64,000 nt of DNA, taken from positions 3,658,001 through 3,722,000 of the forward strand of contig NZ_CP113977.2 of NCBI RefSeq assembly GCF_026870175.2, written 5' to 3'. This stretch comes from Flavobacterium aestivum. GTDB taxonomy: Bacteria > Bacteroidota > Bacteroidia > Flavobacteriales > Flavobacteriaceae. The position numbers and the translations under genes are program-made. Shown here piece by piece: positions 8,664 to 18,295 of this stretch; the stretch's first letter is position 1, and each line of letters opens with the position of its first letter. A model generated the notes under the pieces. That model was given only the letters and a program-made list of their open reading frames with translations, was not told where the DNA came from and did no database searches.

Positions 8664-9867
8664 AAAAGTGCGTTATTATCTTGTTTAAAATATCATCAGC
8701 TACTTCTTCCTTAGATTTCAAATCCATTGGTTCTATATTAAAAGAGCTATCAATAAAAGTAACTTTATTGGTTGCTTTACCAAAACCGGCTCCTTGATCT
8801 TGTAAGGAATTAAGAACAATCAAATTTAGGTTTTTTTTCTGAATTTTAGCTTTAGCATTTTCAATTTCATTTTCAGTTTCTAAAGCAAAGCCTATCAAGA
8901 ATTGATTCTTTTTAATATCGCCAAGTGAAGCAAGGATATCTTTGGTTTTTTCGAGCTCGATTGTAAAATCATCGGCTGCTTTTTTTATTTTTTGATCAGC
9001 TACATTTTTAGGTTTATAATCAGCTACTGCAGCAGCTGCAATTGCCACATCAACATCTGCATAATGTTTATGACAGGCATCATACATTTCTTGAGCAGAG
9101 ACAACTGAAACTAATTGTACTAAAGGGTGATTTATTTTAAAATGTGTTGGTCCGGATACCAATATAACAGTTGCGCCATAATTGGCTGCACTTTCAGCTA
9201 GGTCAAAACCCATTTTACCTGAAGAATGATTCCCAATAAATCGAACTGGATCTATTGCCTCATAAGTAGGGCCTGCGGTAATCAATATTTTTTTTCCTTT
9301 TAGCGGTAATTTACTTTCGAGATCAGCTTCTAAGAAAGAAACAATATTCTCTGGCTCTGCCATTCTACCTTCGCCAGATAAACCACTGGCAAGTTCTCCA
9401 CTTTCAGCAGGAATCATTATATTACCGAATTCCTTTAAAGACTTAAAACTCTCAACTGTAGAAGGATGAATATACATATCTAAGTCCATTGCTGGCGCAA
9501 AATAAACAGGACATTTGGCAGATAGGTAACAAGCAATTAACAGATTATCACACAATCCGTTTGCCATTTTGGATAAAGTATTGGCAGTTGCAGGTGCAAT
9601 AACCATTAAATCGGCCCAAAGACCAAACTCAACATGATTATTCCATTCCTCATTTTTTTCATCTTTATTGTAAAAATCAGAAAAAACGGGATTCTTGGAT
9701 AATGTAGATAAGGTAAGTGGGGTTATAAAATCCTTAGAAGCAGGTGTCATTATCACTTGGACATGTGCACCTGCTTTTATGAAAAGTCGAACTAATGAAG
9801 CCGTTTTATACGCAGCAATTCCGCCAGAAATTCCCAGCAAAATCTTTTTTCCGCTTAAAACTGACAT
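8656..9867 (-). CDS. coaBC: Bifunctional phosphopantothenoylcysteine decarboxylase / phosphopantothenate-cysteine ligase
   Basis: Makes 4'-phosphopantetheine for coenzyme A in two cytoplasmic steps. The N-terminal flavoprotein half (CoaC) shows GISGGIAAYK, the APATANT substrate motif and an active-site Cys region (AKCPVYFAPAMD). The C-terminal half (CoaB) begins near residue 190 with ITAGPTYEAIDPVRFIGN and continues with SSGKMG and a KKxxD-type region. The length of 403 residues is standard for the fusion. It starts 8 bases after rpoZ and overlaps the following gene by 8 bases, so it is internal to an operon. Confidence 0.96.
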   Translation of the reverse strand: MSVLSGKKILLGISGGIAAYKTASLVRLFIKAGAHVQVIMTPASKDFITPLTLSTLSKNPVFSDFYNKDEKNEEWNNHVEFGLWADLMVIAPATANTLSKMANGLCDNLLIACYLSAKCPVYFAPAMDLDMYIHPSTVESFKSLKEFGNIMIPAESGELASGLSGEGRMAEPENIVSFLEADLESKLPLKGKKILITAGPTYEAIDPVRFIGNHSSGKMGFDLAESAANYGATVILVSGPTHFKINHPLVQLVSVVSAQEMYDACHKHYADVDVAIAAAAVADYKPKNVADQKIKKAADDFTIELEKTKDILASLGDIKKNQFLIGFALETENEIENAKAKIQKKNLNLIVLNSLQDQGAGFGKATNKVTFIDSSFNIEPMDLKSKEEVADDILNKIITHFYG

Positions 9868-9875
9868 TATATCGA

Positions 9876-10193
9876 TTATTTATTTGCGTCTCTGTGGTAG
9901 ATTTTACCATCTAACCATTCTTGAACTGCCAAAGCGTGTGGCTTTGGTAATTTCTCGTAAAATTTAGAAACTTCGATTTGCTCTTTATTTTCAAAAACTT
10001 CTTCTAGACTATCGTTGTAAGTTGCAAATTCTTCTAGCTTTTCAGTCAATTCTTTTTTGATTTCAGAATTAATTTGATTTGCTCTTTTAGCCATAATTGT
10101 TATCGCCTCATACACATTTCCAGTAGGTTCTTCAATAACTGTTTTGTTATAAGTTATTGTGTTTACTGGAGCATTTGTCTTTTTTAAATCCAT
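9876..10193 (-). CDS. rpoZ: DNA-directed RNA polymerase omega subunit, Bacteroidota type
   Basis: A 105-residue protein of the Rpb6/omega family in its Bacteroidota form, which helps assembly of RNA polymerase. The conserved core is the segment NVYEAITIMAKRANQIN around residues 27-43, where the ARRANQI-type motif of omega is recognisable. The C-terminus ends in a short charged extension. It lies 8 bases after bamD and 8 bases before coaBC. The same neighbours (bamD before, coaBC after) are usual in this phylum, which supports the call. Confidence 0.9.
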   Translation of the reverse strand: MDLKKTNAPVNTITYNKTVIEEPTGNVYEAITIMAKRANQINSEIKKELTEKLEEFATYNDSLEEVFENKEQIEVSKFYEKLPKPHALAVQEWLDGKIYHRDANK

Positions 10194-10201
10194 GACTTTA
10201 T

Positions 10202-10996
10202 TTATTTATTATATTTTTGTAATTCTAAATCAATTTGTGCTGACATTTCGTCTACTTTAGCCTTATATTCAGTATTAGGTTTAAACTTAACCAAATTCAA
10301 ATAATATGTTTTTGCTGCATTAAGTCTTTCTTCCATTTTAGAAGGAATACTGTTCATGGCTAACAAGTAAGCTGAATCAAATTTATAGTATAATGCTTTT
10401 TCCTTGTATGGAGTCCCTGGGAAATCTGCAATAAAATTATCAAAAGCAATAATTGCTGATTTATAATTTGAAATTCTATTATATTCTAAAGCATTTTCGT
10501 AAACTTTACGTTCAATTTTGTCATTCAATTTTCTAGAAATAGTATTAGCTTCAGCAATATACTTCGAATTTGGATAACGATCAATAAATCCTTGCATCTT
10601 TTCAATGGCTTTGAATGTATCGGTCTGATCTATCGAATAAACTGGTGACAACATTGAGTAACTTAATGCTCCTAAGTAAGCACATTCTTCTGCTTTCTCA
10701 CTCTTTGGATACCCGGAAACAAAACTATCAAACTGGTAACCAGCTATATAATATTGTTTTGTTTTATAGCAAGATTGAGAATACATGTAGAATAATTTTT
10801 CCCCTTGCGGTTTCCCTCTATAAGCAGGTGCCAATTGTTCAAAAAGTCTAATTGCTTTGGAATATTTTCCTGCATCATATAATTTTGAAGCTACATCAAA
10901 CTTTACTGCAACATCTTCGGTTTTTAATGCCGTTTGATATTCACTACATGAGCAAAAAAAGAGAACAACAAGCAATACAGATATTATTTTTTTCAT
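10202..10996 (-). CDS. bamD: Outer membrane assembly lipoprotein BamD
   Basis: Periplasmic lipoprotein of the beta-barrel assembly complex that partners BamA. It has 264 residues with a lipoprotein signal ending near Cys17 (LFFCSCSEY). Several tetratricopeptide-like helical pairs follow, with repeated patterns of Tyr and Ala such as YDAGKYSKAIRLFEQL and YKSAIIAFDNFIADFP. It leads the operon that runs to recN. A TAnnTTTG box lies 67 bases upstream (11064-11071). The length and repeat pattern fit BamD/YfiO. The BamA partner is not in this window, although a BamA-like TamL is. Confidence 0.92.
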   Translation of the reverse strand: MKKIISVLLVVLFFCSCSEYQTALKTEDVAVKFDVASKLYDAGKYSKAIRLFEQLAPAYRGKPQGEKLFYMYSQSCYKTKQYYIAGYQFDSFVSGYPKSEKAEECAYLGALSYSMLSPVYSIDQTDTFKAIEKMQGFIDRYPNSKYIAEANTISRKLNDKIERKVYENALEYNRISNYKSAIIAFDNFIADFPGTPYKEKALYYKFDSAYLLAMNSIPSKMEERLNAAKTYYLNLVKFKPNTEYKAKVDEMSAQIDLELQKYNK

Positions 10997-11063
10997 TTTT
11001 TTACTTAAATATTTATACTGGATAATTTAAATCCATAATAAAATGGCACCAAAGTTTTGATGG

Positions 11064-11071
11064 CAAATTTA
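11064..11071 (-). promoter_or_regulatory. Flavobacterial -7 box, bamD operon
   Basis: Minus strand TAAATTTG, matching TAnnTTTG, 67 bases before the bamD ATG in the dapA-bamD gap. No convincing -33 element was identified. Confidence 0.45.
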
Positions 11072-11126
11072 GTTATTAATTTAGCTATTACAAAATATTT
11101 CTTTGTATAAAAAAATCTAGTGATTT

Positions 11127-12014
11127 TTAGGCATTTTTATCAATATTTTTTACAAAAACGCTTAATCGTTTTGCCAGAGATTCATCTACAGTAACCAGTG
11201 GCAAACGCACCACATTTTCCGAAATTCCTAGGATCTTAAACACTTCTTTAATCCCTGCTGGGTTTCCTTGTTCAAAAATCATATCAATACAATCTGATAA
11301 TAAATATTGCGATTTGTATGCATCGTCAACTTTTCTATTCAATCCTAAACGGATCATTTCAGAAAATTCTTTAGGAAAACCTTGGCCAATTACTGATATA
11401 ACTCCTACACCACCTGCCAAAACAATAGGTAAAGCAATCATGTCATCTCCTGAAATCACAAGAAAATCTTTAGGCTTATTTTTTAATAATTGCATAGCCT
11501 GAACCATATCACCAGCAGCTTCTTTTATAGCTACTATATTTTCAAAATCATTAGCTAATCTAATAACTGTTGAAGGCAACATATTGCTAGCAGTTCTTCC
11601 TGGAACATTATACAATATTACCGGAATAGGTGATGCTTCAGAAACTGCTTTAAAGTGCTGATAAATTCCCTCTTGAGTAGGTCTATTATAATAAGGCGAA
11701 ACAGAAAGTATAGCAACAAAACTAGACAAATCTCTTGTCTTTAATTCTTCTACCACTTTTAATGTATTATTCCCTCCTACACCCAAAACCAAAGGCAGTC
11801 TTCCTGCATTTACTTCGATTACAGTTTGAATCACCAACTCTTTTTCATCTTGCGATAATGTGGCATTTTCTGCTGTTGTACCAAGTACAACAAGATATTC
11901 AATACCTCCATCAATCGAAAAATTTACAATTCTTTTTAAAGCATCAATATCTATTGAAAAATCTTCTTTGAATGGTGTGATTAGAGCAACTCCTGTTCCT
12001 ATTAATGATTGCAT
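11127..12014 (-). CDS. dapA: 4-hydroxy-tetrahydrodipicolinate synthase
   Basis: Condenses pyruvate with aspartate semialdehyde in the lysine/diaminopimelate pathway. The 295-residue TIM barrel shows [10 protein letters not shown] at the N-terminus, the GTTAENATL loop near 45-53, the catalytic Tyr in LYNVPGRT (about 138) and the Schiff-base Lys in IKEAAGD (about 166). All essential residues are present. It follows the DUF6913-like gene by 8 bases and is probably co-transcribed with it. The product feeds peptidoglycan, as expected for a Gram-negative cell. Confidence 0.96.
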   Translation of the reverse strand: MQSLIGTGVALITPFKEDFSIDIDALKRIVNFSIDGGIEYLVVLGTTAENATLSQDEKELVIQTVIEVNAGRLPLVLGVGGNNTLKVVEELKTRDLSSFVAILSVSPYYNRPTQEGIYQHFKAVSEASPIPVILYNVPGRTASNMLPSTVIRLANDFENIVAIKEAAGDMVQAMQLLKNKPKDFLVISGDDMIALPIVLAGGVGVISVIGQGFPKEFSEMIRLGLNRKVDDAYKSQYLLSDCIDMIFEQGNPAGIKEVFKILGISENVVRLPLVTVDESLAKRLSVFVKNIDKNA

Positions 12015-12022
12015 AATTTAAA

Positions 12023-12541
12023 TTATATTTTGTTTAATATTTTTAAGTATCTAAATAATTCATGAGTAAAAACCTTGTGATTTCCTGTATTACAGCTAAT
12101 CGTCAAGTGATTTAATCTTTTATCAATAGATGAAAAACCAACTTTGAATTTTGCTTTTGATTTACTGGTCAAAAGCAACAAAACAGGTTTTTCAACATCA
12201 TAATAATTAATTAATAAATCAAATTCATCAGAGATAAACTCATTTATTGATTGTAATTCTGTCACTCCTTTAAAATTGAAATCTTTCAATCCAAAAACAG
12301 TATACGAATACGATTCATTCTTTTTTAAAACATCTCTGTAAACAATAACTTTAATATCAGTTTCGGCTATTCCATTAGAAACGATTTCTTTTATTAAAGG
12401 ATTTGTATTTAAAAAATAACTTTCATCAACAAGTAATCCAACTGTTTTTATTGGATTCTTATGATCCTCCATCGCAACATTCCGTAAGCTGTTTTTTAAA
12501 ACTTTTTTAATTAATATGCTCTTTATGTAATTTAAAAACAT
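12023..12541 (-). CDS. DUF6913-like protein upstream of dapA
   Basis: A 172-residue soluble protein with no signal peptide. It contains a KTVGLLVDESYF segment (about 33-44), a middle region with alternating strands (IKVIVYRD, FDLLINYYD, VLLLLTSKSKAKFKVGF) and the end TGNHKVFTHELFRYLKIL. From memory this resembles the Bacteroidota family DUF6913, found beside dapA. The function is unknown. It shares a promoter-like box (12560-12567) 18 bases before its ATG and is transcribed with dapA. The Rossmann-like strand pattern is an impression only. Confidence 0.75.
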   Translation of the reverse strand: MFLNYIKSILIKKVLKNSLRNVAMEDHKNPIKTVGLLVDESYFLNTNPLIKEIVSNGIAETDIKVIVYRDVLKKNESYSYTVFGLKDFNFKGVTELQSINEFISDEFDLLINYYDVEKPVLLLLTSKSKAKFKVGFSSIDKRLNHLTISCNTGNHKVFTHELFRYLKILNKI

Positions 12542-12559
12542 AGTACTTTCACAGGGTTA

Positions 12560-12567
12560 CAAATTTA
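12560..12567 (-). promoter_or_regulatory. Flavobacterial -7 box, DUF6913-like/dapA operon
   Basis: Minus strand TAAATTTG, 18 bases before the ATG at 12541. A TTTG lies 25 bases further upstream (12593-12596 on the plus coordinate), slightly longer spacing than the usual 19-21. Confidence 0.5.
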
Positions 12568-12842
12568 ATTAATTAAGTTACATTTGAGATCGCAAATCTA
12601 AAAAAGTATAACGAGGTTTTAAAACTTTTTGTTATATTCTTAACATTTTATTCTTCGTCGTCAGCAACCAGCTATATCATTACTAAACAAGACACTTAAT
12701 AAAAACAACTTAAAAATAAATACTAACAATTTGATTATCAGAGAAAATATCCATTATTTTTCCTCCAAACAAATCAACAATTTAAAAAATATAGATCAAA
12801 AGAGGTTTTAACAAACCAAGTAAGTAGCTACAGACTTAACCT

Positions 12843-12866
12843 AAAAAAACCAACTCATAAGTTGAC
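12843..12866 (-). terminator. Short terminator after the YhhN-like gene
   Basis: On the minus strand CAACT-TATG-AGTTG is followed by a GG and seven T. It lies 18 bases past the stop at 12882. The stem is short, so confidence is moderate. Confidence 0.5.
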
Positions 12867-12881
12867 TCAAACAAACAGAAA

Positions 12882-15600
<2,719 letters not shown>

Positions 15601-15659
15601 CTATTCTAGTCTATTAAATAATCTACTAAAATAACCAATTAAAAGAATAAAAATCAAAT

Positions 15660-16133
15660 TTATGACTCGATAATCGAATTAATTTGATTGTATAATTGTC
15701 CATCACTCAAAAACGAACCTTGCTGAATCAATTGAAAAATTGACAGATTACGCTCTTCCGTAAATTCCTTTTTACCCACTTTCATTTCGATCGTTTCCGT
15801 AAACATGTTATCACTAAGCCATTGTAAACCTTCCTTGGTCAAAAAGTCAATTTCTGGCACCATCGATTTCAAAACAATAGATTGTACATAGGTATCAAAG
15901 CAGTGAAAAAGAAAAATATGATTTTTGGAGAAAAACTCCAAAAAAGTTGCTTTGGTAAGTACTCCTTCCCAAATCAAATCTGAAAAAACATCCAATTCCT
16001 GTTCAGCAACCTCAGGTTTTTCGGCCTTTATTTTATCCCATTCAGCTTTATCAATTGCCTGAGTAGCCAAAAAATTAGTAAACTCTTGCGTTAACTCTTC
16101 AAATTGTTCTTTTGTAAGTCTGGCGTATTTCAT
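15660..16133 (-). CDS. DUF6495-like small cytoplasmic protein
   Basis: A 157-residue acidic protein with no signal peptide or membrane helix. It begins MKYARLTKEQFEELTQEF and contains two amphipathic helical stretches and the motif HIFLFHCFDTYVQSIVLK. From memory it matches the Bacteroidota family DUF6495, whose function is not known. It sits between the rplI terminator with its heptamer repeat and ligA, and probably heads the transcript with ligA. No catalytic motif is seen. Confidence 0.75.
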   Translation of the reverse strand: MKYARLTKEQFEELTQEFTNFLATQAIDKAEWDKIKAEKPEVAEQELDVFSDLIWEGVLTKATFLEFFSKNHIFLFHCFDTYVQSIVLKSMVPEIDFLTKEGLQWLSDNMFTETIEMKVGKKEFTEERNLSIFQLIQQGSFLSDGQLYNQINSIIES

Positions 16134-16139
16134 TTTTTT

Positions 16140-16203
16140 TAAGCTTTATGCTATAAGCCATAGGTTGTAAGCCAAATTCACACTTACAACTCGTAACTTA
16201 AAG
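16140..16203. repeat. Phased 7-base repeat forming an imperfect inverted repeat
   Basis: Five consecutive heptamers from 16140 (taagctt, tatgcta, taagcca, taggttg, taagcca) are followed after a short spacer by heptamers in the complementary sense (acttaca, actcgta, acttaaa, then gct). The two halves can pair, with TTGTAAG against CTTACAA and AAGCTTT against AAAGCT. It lies between the rplI terminator and the DUF6495-like gene. Confidence 0.7.
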
Positions 16204-16217
16204 CTATTTAATTAAAC

Positions 16218-16249
16218 AAAAAAATCCCGATTTTCATCGGGATTTTAAT
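16218..16249 (-). terminator. Terminator of the rpsF-rpsR-rplI operon
   Basis: Perfect 11-bp arms (16221-16231 and 16236-16246) with a 4-base loop, flanked by T/A runs. It begins about 19 bases past the rplI stop. Confidence 0.9.
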
Positions 16250-16264
16250 ATATAGTTTTAGAAA

Positions 16265-16708
16265 TTATGCTTTTTCAGCAACAATTTCGTAAGCTAATTC
16301 AATAATTACATCTCTGTGCAATCTTACAGTAGCAGCATATTTACCAGTACGTTTAACGATTCCAGAAGTGATGAATTTTCTATCAATTACTTGACCAGCT
16401 TTAGCTAAAGCATCAGCGATATCAATATTAGTAACTGAACCAAATAATTTCTCACCACCTGCTTTTGCAGAGATTTTAATTTCGATAGCTTTTAACGTTT
16501 CAGCTAATGCTTTAGCGTCTGCTACAATTTTAGCCTCTTTGTGAGCTCTTTGTTTTAGGTTTTCAGCTAAAACTTTTTTAGCTGAAGAAGTTGCTAAAAC
16601 AGCAAATCCTTGAGGAATTAAAAAGTTACGACCGTAACCTGGTTTTACAGATACTACATCATCTTTAAATCCTAAGTTTTGTACGTCTTGTTTTAAAATA
16701 AGTTCCAT
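16265..16708 (-). CDS. rplI: 50S ribosomal protein L9
   Basis: Large-subunit protein of 147 residues, the usual length. The N-terminal domain has the L9 signature region GFKDDVVSVKPGYGRNFLIPQGFA, with the conserved GYGRNFLIP. A connecting helix rich in Lys and Ala and a C-terminal domain follow. It is the last gene of rpsF-rpsR-rplI, 69 bases after rpsR. That gap carries a GC-rich hairpin and a GTTGTTG that could pair with CAACAAC directly before its ATG. The operon terminator follows. Confidence 0.97.
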   Translation of the reverse strand: MELILKQDVQNLGFKDDVVSVKPGYGRNFLIPQGFAVLATSSAKKVLAENLKQRAHKEAKIVADAKALAETLKAIEIKISAKAGGEKLFGSVTNIDIADALAKAGQVIDRKFITSGIVKRTGKYAATVRLHRDVIIELAYEIVAEKA

Positions 16709-16760
16709 GTTGTTGTCCTTATATTTTAGAAGTTAGCCCTGCCGCTGGCGGGGCAACAAC
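16709..16760 (-). promoter_or_regulatory. GC-rich leader hairpin before rplI
   Basis: On the minus strand a 19-base GC-rich hairpin (16736-16754; 8-bp arms with one C-A mismatch, 3-base loop) stands out in AT-rich DNA. Just outside it GTTGTTG (16754-16760) is complementary to CAACAAC (16709-16715), which abuts the rplI ATG. Pairing could hide the start region. It is placed for translational control or RNA processing inside the operon. The function is inferred only. Confidence 0.45.
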
Positions 16761-16777
16761 TTTAGTTATTAATATTA

Positions 16778-17074
16778 TTATTTTAATAAATCGGCCACAT
16801 ATGGCATTAAAGCTAAGTGACGAGCTCTTTTTACAGCTACTGACACTTTTCTTTGAAATTTCAATGAAGTTCCTGTTAAACGACGAGGAAGAATTTTCCC
16901 TTGCTCATTAACGAATTTCAATAAGAAATCAGCATCTTTGTAATCCACATATTTGATACCTGATTTTTTGAAACGACAATACTTTTTAGTTTTGTTAGTT
17001 TCTATATTTAAAGGCGTTAGATATCTGATATCCCCGTCTTTTTTTCCTGAAGCAGATTGTTGTAATGTTGCCAT
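16778..17074 (-). CDS. rpsR: 30S ribosomal protein S18
   Basis: Small-subunit protein of 98 residues. It contains the S18 core [17 protein letters not shown] and the motif [17 protein letters not shown], followed by the basic helix [14 protein letters not shown]. It binds S6 in the ribosome, matching its position 5 bases after rpsF. The N-terminal extension ([20 protein letters not shown]) is longer than in E. coli but usual for this phylum. Confidence 0.97.
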   Translation of the reverse strand: MATLQQSASGKKDGDIRYLTPLNIETNKTKKYCRFKKSGIKYVDYKDADFLLKFVNEQGKILPRRLTGTSLKFQRKVSVAVKRARHLALMPYVADLLK

Positions 17075-17079
17075 GATAA

Positions 17080-17421
17080 TTAAGCTTTTGTAGATTTAAG
17101 TTTTGCTCTTCTTCTTTCAGCCCAAGAGATAGCATGTTTGTCAAGACTTACAGTTAAGAAACGCATAACTCTTTCGTCACGTCTAAATTCAGTTTCAAAA
17201 GCAAGTAGAACTTCTCCAGCAACTTTGAATTCGAATAAGTGATAAAAACCACTTTTTTTGTTTTGAATTTCGTAAGCCATTTTTTTCAGACCCCAATCTT
17301 CTTTCGATACCATTTCTGCTCCTCTACTAGTAAGAAAATCTTCAAATTTGCTTACTGTTTCCTTCACCTGAACCTCAGATAAAACGGGATTTAAAATGAA
17401 AACAGTTTCATAATGATTCAT
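17080..17421 (-). CDS. rpsF: 30S ribosomal protein S6
   Basis: Small-subunit protein of 113 residues starting [16 protein letters not shown], the classic S6 beginning. The middle has [16 protein letters not shown] and the end carries [11 protein letters not shown] and a basic tail. It leads the rpsF-rpsR-rplI operon. A TAnnTTTG box (17453-17460) with a TTG 19 bases upstream gives a good promoter 31 bases before the ATG. Confidence 0.97.
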   Translation of the reverse strand: MNHYETVFILNPVLSEVQVKETVSKFEDFLTSRGAEMVSKEDWGLKKMAYEIQNKKSGFYHLFEFKVAGEVLLAFETEFRRDERVMRFLTVSLDKHAISWAERRRAKLKSTKA

Positions 17422-17452
17422 AAATATTTTTATTTATTTGTTAATTTGGCTG

Positions 17453-17460
17453 CAAAAGTA
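17453..17460 (-). promoter_or_regulatory. Flavobacterial -7 box, rpsF operon
   Basis: Minus strand TACTTTTG, with TTG at the expected 19-base spacing upstream. It lies 31 bases before the rpsF ATG. Confidence 0.6.
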
Positions 17461-17589
17461 ATCTTTTTTTTTAAACAAACAAGCGTAAAACGGTTTTAAT
17501 CGACGAACAACAAAAAAACACTCTTTTTATTAGATTAATAAAATAAAAAAAAGTATTTTTACTATACCAAATCAATAAATTCGAACATT

Positions 17590-18285
17590 ATGAAACTAAA
17601 CTGTGTAGTTGTAGATGATAGTTCTATACAAAGGATGATAATAGCAAAATTAGTTAATAATCACACCAATTTAAATCTAATAGGTGATTTCTCTAATGCT
17701 ATTGAAGCTAAAAGTTGCATGACAGTACATACGGTGGATTTAATATTCCTTGATATTGAAATGCCAGTAATTAGTGGTTTTGATTTTCTTGATGGCTTAA
17801 AAACAAAACCTCAAATCATATTTATCACTTCTAAGGCAGAATATGCCATGAAGGCTTTTGATTATAATGCGACCGACTACCTTCAAAAACCAATTTCTAT
17901 TGAGAGATTCAATGCTTCAGTTCGAAGAGCTATTGATCAATTCCTTCTTAAGAAAGAGAACAAAGAAGATGAAGGAGAACATATCTTTATAAAAAGCAAT
18001 CTGAAAAAATTAAAAATTTTCACTTCTAAAATTAAATGGATTGAAGCTTTTGGTGATTATGTAAAAGTAGTTACTGAAGATGACAGCAATTTGGTACTTT
18101 CTACAATGAAGTCTTTTGAAAATGATTTATCGAAAGAGAAATTTATAAGAGTACACAAATCATTTATTGTCAATATCGACAAAATTGACCGTTTTAACAG
18201 CAAGTTTGCCGAAATTGGGGTAACAAAAATTCCTTTAAGCAGAAACAAAAAAGAAGATCTTGTAAAAGCACTTGCCTATTCTTAA
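17590..18285 (+). CDS. LytTR-family response regulator
   Basis: A 231-residue DNA-binding response regulator. The receiver has Asp9-Asp10, the phospho-acceptor Asp55 in FLDIEMP, a Thr in FITSKAE and Lys100 in LQKPIS. From about residue 130 to the end lies a LytTR domain (KLKIFTSKIKWIEAFGDYVKV, then FIRVHKSFIVNIDKI and the typical IPLSRNKK end). It stands alone between two minus-strand blocks. No histidine kinase lies next to it, so its partner, usually a LytS or YehU-type kinase, is elsewhere. No clear TAnnTTTG box was found before it. Confidence 0.93.
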   Translation: MKLNCVVVDDSSIQRMIIAKLVNNHTNLNLIGDFSNAIEAKSCMTVHTVDLIFLDIEMPVISGFDFLDGLKTKPQIIFITSKAEYAMKAFDYNATDYLQKPISIERFNASVRRAIDQFLLKKENKEDEGEHIFIKSNLKKLKIFTSKIKWIEAFGDYVKVVTEDDSNLVLSTMKSFENDLSKEKFIRVHKSFIVNIDKIDRFNSKFAEIGVTKIPLSRNKKEDLVKALAYS

Positions 18286-18295
18286 ATATACCTTA

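Larger units (their letters stand above)
12542..12881. other. Intergenic region of 340 bases
   Basis: Holds the DUF6913-dapA promoter box near its left end and the terminator of the YhhN-like gene near its right end. The about 250 bases between are very AT-rich, with no ORF, repeat or structured RNA that I can support. Confidence 0.6.
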
